A stretch of DNA of 64,000 nucleotides from the NCBI RefSeq assembly GCF_030915385.1, contig NZ_CP133268.1:3198001-3262000 (forward strand), given 5' to 3'. The notes under the pieces were generated by a model, which did not search any database, was not told the origin of the DNA, and saw only the letters and a program-made list of their open reading frames with translations. Numbering within the stretch: position 1 is the stretch's first letter; each line of letters begins with the position of its first letter. The stretch is from Neobacillus sp. PS3-12. Lineage in GTDB: Bacteria > Bacillota > Bacilli > Bacillales > Cytobacillaceae. The position numbers were made by a program, and so were the translations under genes. This document shows positions 28,924 through 38,120 of this stretch, one piece after another.

Positions 28924-29851
28924 GAAACATATTCCCCTCTCTATGAAAATCGGAAAAAGTCCAAATAATATTCGAAGCGATTTCGTTCGAACAGACAATC
29001 TCTTTTTTGGCATTGATCGAAATGTAAGGCAAGTATGGCAAGTGTATGTCTTTCTGTTCATCTTGTATGAACAAGGCTTTTGTATAAACTTCCGCATCCA
29101 CACAGCTTTCCGCAAATCCAGTCACGCTCACTACGTTCCCTTGATACGGCAGTTTCGTCCATGGATTGATCAAGTGATGGAAAGTCCGATCTTCACGTTC
29201 CCATCTCCTTTTCCATGTGGAACTTGTGCAAATGGCAGTTTTTTCACCGGATATGCTCAAAACCATCGCCAAATCATTCGAAGCATGAATGGGATCTTCC
29301 ACTCCCACATTCCAAGCGCTGCCATCTGCTTGTGTTCCGCAAACGATCATATCACCGCCGGCGTTTATGATATACCCCGTCAATTCATCTTTGCATTCCT
29401 GTTCGATCAAGGTGGATAAGTAGTCCGCCGTATAGCCTTTCCCGATGCCGCCAAGGTCGATCGGAGCGAAGAATTTCACTTTCCCATCAGCTTTCCAGTC
29501 GAAAAGCGCACCCTCGCACGAAAATGCGGGTGCGACTTCTGCACCTGAGTAACCCAATCGATCCAAATATGCAAGAACCCTTGGATCGAAAGCGCCATTC
29601 GTCTCCGCCCATTTCTTTTCCGTCTTTTTTAAAACGTTATACATCGTTTCGGAAATGTGATTCCAATGGTTCAGATTGCGGTTCAAGTATGTCAGCTCGC
29701 TCGTTTCCCGAAAGCGGGACATGATTTGTTCGAGACGTTCCGTCTCTGAAATGATCTTAGTGAAAAAATCGGTTGAAATTTCATGTTTGGAATCCAACCT
29801 GAGTTCAAATGTTGTATTCATGGCGAGATACGTCAGTGTCTTCATTGCCAT
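28907..29851 (-). CDS. apbE: ApbE-type FAD:protein FMN transferase
   Basis: 314 residues. ApbE motifs are clear: MSRFRETSELTYLNR near the start, IDLGGIGKGYTADYL, INAGGDMIVCG, and AICTSSTWKR with HHLINPWT. The enzyme attaches FMN from FAD to Thr/Ser of target proteins. There is no signal peptide or lipobox, so this copy appears cytoplasmic, unlike many ApbE lipoproteins. None of the adjacent proteins carries the usual target motif, so its substrate is not obvious here. The opposite-strand neighbour is a heme membrane protein. The start has AAGGA before ATG. Confidence 0.88.
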   Translation of the reverse strand: MAMKTLTYLAMNTTFELRLDSKHEISTDFFTKIISETERLEQIMSRFRETSELTYLNRNLNHWNHISETMYNVLKKTEKKWAETNGAFDPRVLAYLDRLGYSGAEVAPAFSCEGALFDWKADGKVKFFAPIDLGGIGKGYTADYLSTLIEQECKDELTGYIINAGGDMIVCGTQADGSAWNVGVEDPIHASNDLAMVLSISGEKTAICTSSTWKRRWEREDRTFHHLINPWTKLPYQGNVVSVTGFAESCVDAEVYTKALFIQDEQKDIHLPYLPYISINAKKEIVCSNEIASNIIWTFSDFHREGNMFHVVYD

Positions 29852-30193
29852 CGTTTTTCCTTTTCCCCTTTTCCACGGTCCTTTTTGTATATTAATGAAA
29901 GGATGCCGATTTCCTCGTCTATTCTAACAATGGCACTTTAATAGAGCTTTAAAAGAATGTTACATATTCTTTACAAGAACTTTTGAAAAACCTATAAAAA
30001 TTGGAAGTTTTCATGCTAAATGGAACTACAAAAATTTAGAGTCTCTTCCAGTTGGAAACGGCTTTTTTCTTAAAACAAGTCTGAGTAATTTATTTTTTTG
30101 TTCGAAAATTTGACATCGAGCTGAATGTTGAATACGATAAAAAAGTTGAGATTAATAGGAGAGTTTCTTTGTTATCACAGGGGGAAAACAATC
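29852..30193. other. divergent intergenic region between apbE and iclR
   Basis: 342 bp holding the start regions of two divergent genes. It is strongly AT-rich. I see no conserved element beyond the ribosome sites (AAGGA for apbE, AGGGGGAA for the IclR gene). Confidence 0.5.
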
Positions 30194-30949
30194 ATGTCAG
30201 AAGAAAAGAGATATGGCAGTGTTTTATATAAATCAATTGAAATTTTGGACTATCTACGTGATGTGGAAAATCCTGTTAGATTAACAGAGCTTTGTATGGA
30301 ATTTAATATGAATAAAGGAACACTCTCAAAAATATTGAATTCCATGCTTGATTTAAACTTGGTTACCAGAGATGAGATGACTAACCGATTTACGCTCGGG
30401 AGTCGATTGATTGGGTATGGAACGGCGGCTGTTCGACAATTCAACATCGAATCAATCGCAACACCATTTATGGATGAACTTCATTCCAAGATTGGAGAAA
30501 CTATCCATTTAAGTATAGAAGAAAATGGACAAATGATGTATCTAAAAAAATATGAAGCAATCGCAACAGTCAATTTGCGTTCTCGCATAGGACAAACTGT
30601 TCCAATGTATGCTTCAGCAACGGGAAAAGCAACACTTGCGGCAAAGTCTGATAAAGAAATTTATGATTACTATCATCTTGCTGATGTTATACAAATTACA
30701 AATAATACATTAACAAACTTTGATGATTTTATGGCTGATATACAACGTATTCGTTTAAGAGGCTATGCACTCGATCGTGAAGAATGTGAATTGGGTGTTA
30801 GAAGTGCAGCAGTAGCTTTTACAAAGCTGGGCAAAACATATGGAGCGATAAGTATCAGTGTCCCCAAATATCGCTTAACAGAAGAGCTTAGCCAAAAAAT
30901 CTGTTCTGCACTTTTGGAGGTTAAAGAAAAAATTGAGAAAAAGTTGTGA
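30194..30949 (+). CDS. IclR-family transcriptional regulator of hexuronate genes
   Basis: 251 residues from the ATG at 30194 (AGGGGGAA upstream); the frame is open further upstream without a ribosome site. A winged-helix N-terminus (LTELCMEFNMNKGTLSKILNSM) precedes the IclR effector domain (ETIHLSIEENGQMMYLKKYE, PMYASATGKA, DREECELGVRSAAV). The proteins usually repress carbon-use genes until a sugar acid binds. It is directly upstream of hexuronate genes and separated by its own terminator, so a KdgR-like role is likely. Confidence 0.87.
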   Translation: MSEEKRYGSVLYKSIEILDYLRDVENPVRLTELCMEFNMNKGTLSKILNSMLDLNLVTRDEMTNRFTLGSRLIGYGTAAVRQFNIESIATPFMDELHSKIGETIHLSIEENGQMMYLKKYEAIATVNLRSRIGQTVPMYASATGKATLAAKSDKEIYDYYHLADVIQITNNTLTNFDDFMADIQRIRLRGYALDREECELGVRSAAVAFTKLGKTYGAISISVPKYRLTEELSQKICSALLEVKEKIEKKL

Positions 30950-30955
30950 ACAATG

Positions 30956-31013
30956 GAGATGTCCCTCTAATGGTCGTTGAATAATGACTATTAGAGGGAC
31001 ATCTCTTTTTTTT
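30956..31013 (+). terminator. rho-independent terminator after the IclR gene
   Basis: GAGATGTCCCTCTAAT pairs with ATTAGAGGGACATCTC, followed by a long T tract. Confidence 0.9.
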
Positions 31014-31091
31014 GAAAGAAATTGTTTATTTAAAAATAAAATCCTTTTCAAATCTAATATATCCTTTTGGAAAATAGTAAAAATAAAACGC

Positions 31092-31120
31092 TTGCAAGAC
31101 TGTTTGTGAAGTAATATAAT
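31092..31120 (+). promoter_or_regulatory. sigma-A promoter of the hexuronate operon
   Basis: TTGCAA (31092-31097), 17-bp spacer, TATAAT (31115-31120). The perfect -10 and spacing make this the best promoter match in the region; the first gene starts 119 bp downstream. Confidence 0.7.
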
Positions 31121-31142
31121 TATCACGTAATCAAGAAACTTT

Positions 31143-31159
31143 GTTTCCAATATGGAAAC
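31143..31159. promoter_or_regulatory. operator palindrome, probable IclR site
   Basis: GTTTCCA-ATA-TGGAAAC is a perfect inverted repeat located about 20-35 bp past the promoter -10. A repressor bound here would block elongation or initiation. IclR-type KdgR sites in other bacteria are related GAAAC/GTTTC palindromes. Confidence 0.65.
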
Positions 31160-31238
31160 TTGCTTCTTTTAAAAAATTGTTGCAGCTTTTACTATCCTGT
31201 TTGATATAAGGGAAAATCATCAGAAAAGGAGAATTACG

Positions 31239-32888
31239 ATGAAGATCACTGAAGACTATCTTTTAAAGCGTGCGACATTTGATGCTGTAAAAGTTATTGT
31301 TCCCAGTTTTGATATAAAAATTGTACGAGAGAAAACAAAAATTAATCCTGAGTGGGTTCATTTTGGTGGCGGAAATCTTTACCGTTGCTTCCATGCAAAA
31401 GTTGCTCAAGATTTAATCAATGCAGGTGAATTAGACACGGGTATCGTTGTTGTAGAAACGTTTGGGGAAAATTTGGTAAAGGACCTCTATCATCGTTTTG
31501 ACAATCGGTCACTTACAGTCACTATGAAAGCCGATGGTAGTTTTGATAAAGAATTAGTTGCATCTACAGCTGAGGCTTTGTATTTTCATCCATCAAATAA
31601 ACACGATGTACAAAGTTTGGTAAACATTTTCAAAAATAAAAGTCTCAAATTAGTGACCCTGACAATTACTGAAAAAGGTTATGCCGTAAAAGATTCTGCC
31701 GGAAATTTACTTAAACAAGTTACTCAAGATATTCAAGCAGGTCCAACCTTTGACAAACTTCAAAATACAATGGCGAAACTGGCGTATCTTTTAGTTGAAC
31801 GTTTTAATGCTGGAGCATTACCGCTTGCCGTTGTATCTACAGATAATTTTTCGCATAATGGGGATCGATTAAAAGCGGCAGTTCTTGAAATTGCAAATGG
31901 ATGGTTAAAACAAGGCTTTGTTTCAAACTCCTTCATTGAGTATTTAGATAAAGACAATCGAGTGAGTTTTCCATTTACAATGATTGATCGTATTACGCCA
32001 CTTCCAAATGTAGATATTGCAAAAAAATTGGAAGAAGAAGGCATTGAGGAAATGATGCCGTATAAGACAGGTGATCGGGGAAGCGAATTAGCAGCTTTCG
32101 TCAATACCGAAGAAGTTCATTATCTTGTCATTGAAGATGATTTTCCAAATGGTCGTCCAGCATTTGAGAAAGCAAATGGAGTATTGCTGGGCAATCGGGA
32201 GACTGTGAATAATGCTGATCTTATGAAGGTATGTACGTGTCTAAATCCACTTCACACAACACTTGCTATATATGGTTGTTTGCTTGGATTTGATCGTATT
32301 TACAAAGAAGTACAAGACAAAGATTTATTGAAATTAATTGAGCAGATTGGGTTTGTGGAAGGACTTCCTGTAGTAAAAAACCCGGAAATTATCAATCCTG
32401 ATTCCTTTATTAAAGAAGTTATCTATAAACGGTTTATGAATCCTAATATTCCAGATACGCCACAGCGTATTGCATCAGATACATCACAAAAAGTGGGCAT
32501 TCGTTTTGGTGAGACAATAAAAGCATATGTATCAACTAAAAACAAAGATGTTAAGACATTACGTTTCATCCCCTTGACGATTGCTGCATGGTGTCGTTAC
32601 TTAATGGCGATAGACGATAAAGGTCAGCTATTTACGCCAAGTCCGGATCCGCTCTATGAGGAATTACACTCTTATGTTTCAACAATCACATTAGGGGAAA
32701 CTGCAGATGTTCATTCAGCACTTCATCCGATTTTAAGCAATAAAGAGATCTTCTCCGTAAATCTTGAAGAAATAGGTTTGGGTGAAAAGATTGAGAATTA
32801 TTTTGTCCGAATGATTACTGGACCTAATGCAGTGCGAACAGTCCTACAACAAGAACTAGCTGCTCATGCAATTGAAGTAAACAAATAA
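31239..32888 (+). CDS. mannitol dehydrogenase family protein, probable D-fructuronate reductase
   Basis: 549 residues. The Rossmann nucleotide motif is near the start (WVHFGGGNLYRCFHAKVA), with the family's catalytic region in the C-terminal half (VEGLPVVKNPEIINPDSFI, YKRFMNPNIPDTPQRIASD). Members reduce D-fructuronate to D-mannonate or oxidise mannitol with NAD. Association with UxuA, a sugar-acid symporter and an IclR regulator favours fructuronate. It is longer than typical UxuB. First gene of a three-gene operon with AGGAG upstream. Confidence 0.82.
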   Translation: MKITEDYLLKRATFDAVKVIVPSFDIKIVREKTKINPEWVHFGGGNLYRCFHAKVAQDLINAGELDTGIVVVETFGENLVKDLYHRFDNRSLTVTMKADGSFDKELVASTAEALYFHPSNKHDVQSLVNIFKNKSLKLVTLTITEKGYAVKDSAGNLLKQVTQDIQAGPTFDKLQNTMAKLAYLLVERFNAGALPLAVVSTDNFSHNGDRLKAAVLEIANGWLKQGFVSNSFIEYLDKDNRVSFPFTMIDRITPLPNVDIAKKLEEEGIEEMMPYKTGDRGSELAAFVNTEEVHYLVIEDDFPNGRPAFEKANGVLLGNRETVNNADLMKVCTCLNPLHTTLAIYGCLLGFDRIYKEVQDKDLLKLIEQIGFVEGLPVVKNPEIINPDSFIKEVIYKRFMNPNIPDTPQRIASDTSQKVGIRFGETIKAYVSTKNKDVKTLRFIPLTIAAWCRYLMAIDDKGQLFTPSPDPLYEELHSYVSTITLGETADVHSALHPILSNKEIFSVNLEEIGLGEKIENYFVRMITGPNAVRTVLQQELAAHAIEVNK

Positions 32889-32913
32889 TAAACAAATTAG
32901 GAGAATAAGTATT

Positions 32914-33987
32914 ATGAAAATGACAATGCGTTATTTTGGAAAAAATGATGATCCTGTAAAAATAGAGTATATCCGCCAAGTTCCTGGAATGACTGGTGTA
33001 GTTGGTGCACTATTCGATGTTCCAGTCGGCGAAGTGTGGCCGATGGAAAAAATTGAAGAAATGAAAAGAGATGTAACAGAACACGGACTGGAGTTAGAAG
33101 TGATCGAATCCGTGAATATTCATGAGGATATCAAACTAGGATTACCTACTCGAGATAAATATATTGAAAATTATAAAGAGACGATCCGCCGCTTAGCAAA
33201 AATTGGTGTAAAAGTGATCTGTTACAACTTTATGCCTGTATTTGATTGGATGAAAACAGAAATGGCCTACCCATTAGAAGATGGATCAACAACGATGGCC
33301 TTCTTTAAAGCCGGGGTTGAAAAATCTCCGGAAGAGGTCGCACAAGAAGTTCTCTCTAAAAATAAAGGGACTGTTTTGCCAGGGTGGGAACCAGAACGAT
33401 TGGCTCATGTAACACAACTTATCCAGCAATATCAAGGAGTTACTGAAAATGACCTGAGGGAAAATTTAAAATATTTCTTAGAAAAGATTATTCCAGTATG
33501 TGAAGAAGTAGACATAAAAATGGGAATTCATCCTGATGATCCGCCTTATTCCATTTTTGGCTTACCACGTATTGTGAAAAATCGTGACGATTTAGACTTT
33601 ATCTGTAACGCAGTGGATTCACCGTATAATGGCATCACTTTTTGCACAGGGTCAATCGGTGAAGATCCCGATAATGATCTAGTAGCTATTGTTGCAGAGT
33701 TTGCAAAGCGAGATCGGATTCCGTTTGCACATATTCGTAATGTAAAATTCATCGGAAATGGAAAGGATTGTTACGAATCTGCACATTACACACCATGCGG
33801 ATCACATGATATGTTCCGAATAATGGAAGCGCTATATGACAATGGATTTGATGGCTATATTCGCCCTGATCACGGACGGATGATTTGGGGAGAAACTGGT
33901 CGTCCAGGCTACGGTCTATACGATCGTGCATTAGGTGCAATGTATTTGACAGGTATTTGGGAGTCATTAGAAAAACGCGGGAAATAA
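32914..33987 (+). CDS. uxuA: mannonate dehydratase
   Basis: 357 residues matching UxuA: MTMRYFGKNDDPVKIEYIRQ at the N-terminus, then KVICYNFMPVFDWMKTE, the metal ligands in MGIHPDDPPYSIFGLPRI, FCTGSIGEDPDND, and HIRNVKF and RPDHGRMIWGE near the end. It dehydrates D-mannonate to 2-keto-3-deoxygluconate. It lies 25 bp after the fructuronate-reductase-like gene. No kdgK, kdgA or uxaC gene is present in this cluster, so the pathway must be completed elsewhere. Confidence 0.93.
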   Translation: MKMTMRYFGKNDDPVKIEYIRQVPGMTGVVGALFDVPVGEVWPMEKIEEMKRDVTEHGLELEVIESVNIHEDIKLGLPTRDKYIENYKETIRRLAKIGVKVICYNFMPVFDWMKTEMAYPLEDGSTTMAFFKAGVEKSPEEVAQEVLSKNKGTVLPGWEPERLAHVTQLIQQYQGVTENDLRENLKYFLEKIIPVCEEVDIKMGIHPDDPPYSIFGLPRIVKNRDDLDFICNAVDSPYNGITFCTGSIGEDPDNDLVAIVAEFAKRDRIPFAHIRNVKFIGNGKDCYESAHYTPCGSHDMFRIMEALYDNGFDGYIRPDHGRMIWGETGRPGYGLYDRALGAMYLTGIWESLEKRGK

Positions 33988-34030
33988 TCTTTATTTTTCT
34001 ATAATCGTCGTAAGGAAGAAGGATAACAAT

Positions 34031-35560
34031 ATGTCAAAAGTAAATAATTGGGTTTATAAGTCCAAGCCTATTACTGTTGCTCGTGGAATAGGATTCGGAT
34101 TAACTGATTTAATGGGTGGCGGTTGGAATAATATTGTTTCTGGTGTCATTTTTGCTTTTGTACTAAGTCAAGGAATTAGTCCAGCTTTCGCAGGTGCAAT
34201 CACGGGAATTGGCCGGATTATCGATGCTATTTTCTCATTGTTCTTTGGTGCCATTACAGATGGATTTTATCGAACAAAGCTTGGACAGCGCTTTGGCCGA
34301 CGCCATTTCTTTATTTTATTGGGTGGAATTCTATTTGCAATAGTATTCCCCTTATTTTGGGTGAAATCTGATGATTGGCGATACTATTTAATCATTTATG
34401 TGGCAATTGAGTTGGTTATTGCGATGATCTTGATTCCATGGGAAACATTGCCAACTGAAATGACTGAGGATTACACTCTTCGTACAGTCTTGTCTAGTTC
34501 TCGAATGTTTATTTCTGCAACAGGAACAGCACTTGTTTTTATTGTTCTAGCAGTATTGCAGCATATGAAAAATCCTAATGCCTATATAATAACTGGAGTT
34601 ATTTGGACGGTTATATTTGTTGTAGCAATCTTTGTTTCTTATCGAACTACTTGGGAAAAACCTTTGACACCTGAATTTATTCAGGAGTTGAACGCACAGC
34701 CAAGATTAAGTATAGGCGAATTTGTTTCAAAAACGATTAAAGATTATTTTTCAACTTTCAAAAACAAAGCTTTCCGTAAACATTTAGCTGTATATATTTT
34801 ATCTTTTACCGGTAAAGATTTCTATTCAACTTTGCTTCCAACGTTTATTATTTGTTGTATTTATGGTGTAAAAGCAGATTTTCCATGGACGCTTCAAGCC
34901 CTTTCAATTGTTGGGATTTTAGTAACACTAATTGCAGCTAAATTAATGATTACTCATGGGCCAAAATTTTTGTTCTCACTAAGCTATATTACTATTATTA
35001 TCACAATGATTGGGTATTTTGTGACATGGGCATTGCATATTCAAAATCCAATATGGATACTAATTACGATTTCCGTATTTTATCAAGCGGGGCGTGCCAT
35101 TTTGGAGTTTACTCCATGGAATGTTTTTCCGTTTATTCCTGATGTCGATCGCATTATGACTCGTGAAAGCCGAGCCGGAATTTATGCTTCTGTGATGACT
35201 TTCTTCAGAAAATCAACAGGTGCACTTGCTTCATGGATTGCTGGAATTTTGTTAGCGTCAATCGGGTTTAATTCCAAAGCGATGACAAATGTAACGAATA
35301 CTCCACATTCTGTTCAAACAGGAATAGCTTTGATTTTCTTTGTTGGACCAGTGGTTCTTATTGCCCTAGCTCTATTCTTCTCTTGGTCATTTAAATTGAA
35401 TAAACATACACATACTCTTCTTAAAAAAGAATTAGACCGTTTAGAAGATGGAGGTTCGAAAACTGAGGTGAAAGAAGAAACACAAAAAGTGGTGGAGGAA
35501 TTGACCGGGCATCCATATAACACCCTTTGGCCAAACAATCAAGGTGCAAGTGAAAATTAA
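34031..35560 (+). CDS. GPH-family (MFS_2) glycoside/hexuronide cation symporter
   Basis: 509 residues with about 12 membrane helices. The GPH pattern is visible: GFGLTDLMGGGWNNIVSG in helix 1, then IDAIFSLFFGAITDGFYRTKLGQRFGRRHFF in the first cytoplasmic loop. Members import disaccharides or glucuronides with H+ or Na+. Its place at the end of the hexuronate operon suggests import of glucuronides, hexuronates or oligo-uronides. A strong terminator follows at 35585. Confidence 0.85.
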   Translation: MSKVNNWVYKSKPITVARGIGFGLTDLMGGGWNNIVSGVIFAFVLSQGISPAFAGAITGIGRIIDAIFSLFFGAITDGFYRTKLGQRFGRRHFFILLGGILFAIVFPLFWVKSDDWRYYLIIYVAIELVIAMILIPWETLPTEMTEDYTLRTVLSSSRMFISATGTALVFIVLAVLQHMKNPNAYIITGVIWTVIFVVAIFVSYRTTWEKPLTPEFIQELNAQPRLSIGEFVSKTIKDYFSTFKNKAFRKHLAVYILSFTGKDFYSTLLPTFIICCIYGVKADFPWTLQALSIVGILVTLIAAKLMITHGPKFLFSLSYITIIITMIGYFVTWALHIQNPIWILITISVFYQAGRAILEFTPWNVFPFIPDVDRIMTRESRAGIYASVMTFFRKSTGALASWIAGILLASIGFNSKAMTNVTNTPHSVQTGIALIFFVGPVVLIALALFFSWSFKLNKHTHTLLKKELDRLEDGGSKTEVKEETQKVVEELTGHPYNTLWPNNQGASEN

Positions 35561-35584
35561 CGGACAGATTTACTAGCAAAAAGG

Positions 35585-35609
35585 ACCGGGCGGTTTTTGC
35601 CCGGTTTTT
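35585..35609 (+). terminator. rho-independent terminator of the hexuronate operon
   Basis: ACCGGGC pairs with GCCCGGT across a 7-base loop, followed by TTTT. Confidence 0.88.
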
Positions 35610-35624
35610 CTTAGCTAATAGCTA

Positions 35625-35656
35625 AAAGTATAAATTTTTTTCAAAATTTATACTTT
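35625..35656. repeat. AT-rich 14-bp inverted repeat
   Basis: AAAGTATAAATTTT (35625-35638) and its exact complement (35643-35656) enclose a 4-base loop just past the operon terminator. No role is evident. Confidence 0.5.
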
Positions 35657-35885
35657 CCTATGTCGCATAAGTGCAACTACGCCTCTGTCTTCGCCCTTAG
35701 AGGCTCGCCAATCAGCGAGTTTTCTTTATATCCTAAAAAAACTACGAGCATTTTAGTACTTAATATTCACCAACGTAAATCACTAAAAAATGGGCTAAAA
35801 TACCTCAGGTATGGGAGAAGTATAAATGTTATAATATGAAGCGGCTGTTTTTACAATTTAAAAGGTCGTAAGGGGATGTAAGTAG

Positions 35886-36959
35886 TTGAAGTTTTCCATA
35901 AATACAACATGGTTTCGAACTTTTGATTATAGCAGTTTATTTATTATCGCTGGTGTAATCATTGGAATTTATTTTATACGAATGTTTCTTCTGAGGAGTG
36001 CACGGAAATTTCCGAAATACTATGATGCGATGAAGAGTATGGTGAATTGGCTCACATTCTATGGAACTCTCATTTTTTTACTTCTGTACTTTTCAAAAGC
36101 AAAATGGATGTTTGCAAAAATTTTAAAAATTGGTAGTGTTGATGTTACTCTTTTTCTGATCATTGTTGCCATCCTGATTATTTCCCTAGCAAGCCGATTG
36201 TCGAAGTTATTAACGAATGTAATACTACCAGGGTTCTATCACAGGTACAGCCTAGATAAAGGTACCCGATTTACCTTTGACCGAATTATCCATTATTCGA
36301 TTATGATTGTAGCAATCATAATAAGTTTAAGCACAGTTGGAATTAATCTTAGTGCATTAACGATGTTTGCAGGCATACTCAGTGTCGGTATCGGGTTCGG
36401 ACTTCAAAATATTGCCTCTAATTTCATATCCGGGATTATTTTACTTTTTGAAAGACCCATTAAAGTGGGAGACCGTGTCGTTATTGAGAATATTACCGGT
36501 GATGTTGAAAAAATTAATATGAGAGCAACCATTATCAAAACAGGACTGAATGAACATATTATTGTACCAAACTCCTATTTTTTACAACAAAAAGTCGTCA
36601 ATAGGTCATTTGGTGACCCGAGGATGTGCCTTGTCATTCCTATTGGCGTTGCTTACGGATCCGACGTGGAAAATGTACGTGACTTGCTGATTGAAGCTGC
36701 AATGGAAGAGCATGTGGTTTCGCCAGTAGTTCTAACCTCACCAGAACCATCTGTAAGTTTTGTGGGTTTTGGTGATTTCGCAATGAAATTTGAATTGAAT
36801 GTTTGGATTCAGGACCCAAATAAATTAGGTTTGATAAAAAGTAATCTCAACTTTCGAATCAATAGGATATTTTCTGAGAATCACATTGATATACCTTATC
36901 CACAAATGGATTTGCATATTAGAAGTATGGCAGAAAGAGTAAAGGAATCAATCCGTTAA
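35886..36959 (+). CDS. MscS-type mechanosensitive channel
   Basis: 357 residues from a TTG start with AGGGGATG upstream. Four or five helices occupy the first 190 residues. The pore helix and following beta domain are clear: LTMFAGILSVGIGFGLQNIASNFISG, then ILLFERPIKVGDRVVIE and IIVPNSYFLQQKVVNRS. The channel opens on hypo-osmotic shock to release solutes. It stands alone, and its terminator is the insertion point of the group II intron that follows. Confidence 0.9.
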   Translation: MKFSINTTWFRTFDYSSLFIIAGVIIGIYFIRMFLLRSARKFPKYYDAMKSMVNWLTFYGTLIFLLLYFSKAKWMFAKILKIGSVDVTLFLIIVAILIISLASRLSKLLTNVILPGFYHRYSLDKGTRFTFDRIIHYSIMIVAIIISLSTVGINLSALTMFAGILSVGIGFGLQNIASNFISGIILLFERPIKVGDRVVIENITGDVEKINMRATIIKTGLNEHIIVPNSYFLQQKVVNRSFGDPRMCLVIPIGVAYGSDVENVRDLLIEAAMEEHVVSPVVLTSPEPSVSFVGFGDFAMKFELNVWIQDPNKLGLIKSNLNFRINRIFSENHIDIPYPQMDLHIRSMAERVKESIR

Positions 36960-37021
36960 AACCATTGAGTTTATCCTCCGCACATTGGGCGGATGCCCCT
37001 ATTTTTAGTCGCTTATTTCCT

Positions 37022-37043
37022 AGACCCTAAAAGGGTCTTTTTT
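37022..37043 (+). terminator. rho-independent terminator next to the intron insertion site
   Basis: AGACCC-TAAAA-GGGTCT followed by TTTTT. The group II intron begins just after the T tract, the target chosen by bacterial class C introns. Confidence 0.85.
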
Positions 37044-38120
37044 ATGTGTGCCAGGCATGGCAACTATCTAGGTGGTGAAAGTCCACTGTGGGGGTACACA
37101 TCGACCAACCACTAAGGAAGCGCAAGGTACTTACCTGAGGTAAGGGGTGGAGGAAGCGTGGAATAAAATCTTGGCTCGACGAACAGAAATCTGATACTAA
37201 GGCTCTATTATAAGGGGATGAGACTCCATGACAAGTCAAAGTCCAAAAGATGTGCGTAACTTCGTAGAGTAAATCAGGCGAGTAAAAGAGGAAAGATAGT
37301 TGTCTTACCCTGGGAGGTCTTGCGGATGTACGTAAGTACAGTCGAAAAAGGTTAGCCGCAAGAAGTCAGCAGAAGCCATAGTAATGAGTAAGCTCATGAA
37401 GGGCTGAACAATTTATAGTGTTTCAACGCCACAAATGCGTAAGTGACGAACTCCGAATGTATTAATGGTGAAAGTATGAGCGTATCTCAAAGGATAACCA
37501 AAAAAAGGAGATATTACTTACTACGTGAGAGGAAAGGAGAAACGAGTGTGAAACTTTTAGAACAGATTTTAAGTAATCAAAATATGAACGCGGCCTACTT
37601 ACGTGTCTATAAAAATAAAGGCGCAAGTGGAGTCGATGGAGTAACAGTCGGCGAACTAAAACAATATCTGAAAGAGAACAAAGATGAACTACGTATGCGC
37701 ATCAGAACAAGAAAATACCAACCACAAGCTGCCTTACGAGTGGAGATTCCAAAAGAAAATGGCAAGATGCGCAAATTGGGAATACCAACAGTAGTGGATA
37801 GAGTAGTTCAACAAGCCATTCATCAAGTACTCAGTCCGATATTTGAAAAGCAATTCAGTGAATACAGTTACGGCTTTAGACCAAAAAGAAGTTGTGAGAT
37901 GGCAATTATAAAGAGCTTGGAATTTCTGAATGACGGGCATGATTGGGTAGTGGACATTGACCTTGAAAGATTCTTCGATACAGTCCACCACGATAAACTC
38001 ATGAGAATTATAGCCAACACAATAGATGATGGAGACGTTATCTCTCTAATAAGAAAATACCTTGTCAGTGGAGTCATGGTGAATGGGAAATACGAAGAAA
38101 CACCAATCGGGACTCCGCAA

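Larger units (their letters stand above)
35561..35885. other. 325-bp intergenic region with terminator, hairpin and apparent repeat fragment
   Basis: It holds the operon terminator, a 14-bp AT-rich hairpin at 35625-35656 and a GC-richer stretch around 35665-35730 (AAGTGCAACTACGCCTCTGT, ATCAGCGAGTTTTC). That stretch looks out of place and may be a mobile-element remnant. No ORF is seen in it. Confidence 0.45.

Noticed and set aside
28859..29419. 186-codon ORF on the plus strand antisense to apbE
   Set aside because: It is the complement of a well-conserved ApbE gene, has no ribosome site or recognisable motif, and disappears outside the overlap.
31085..31101. Possible cre box upstream of the hexuronate promoter
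   Set aside because: The ATAAAACGCTTGCA stretch has three mismatches to consensus.
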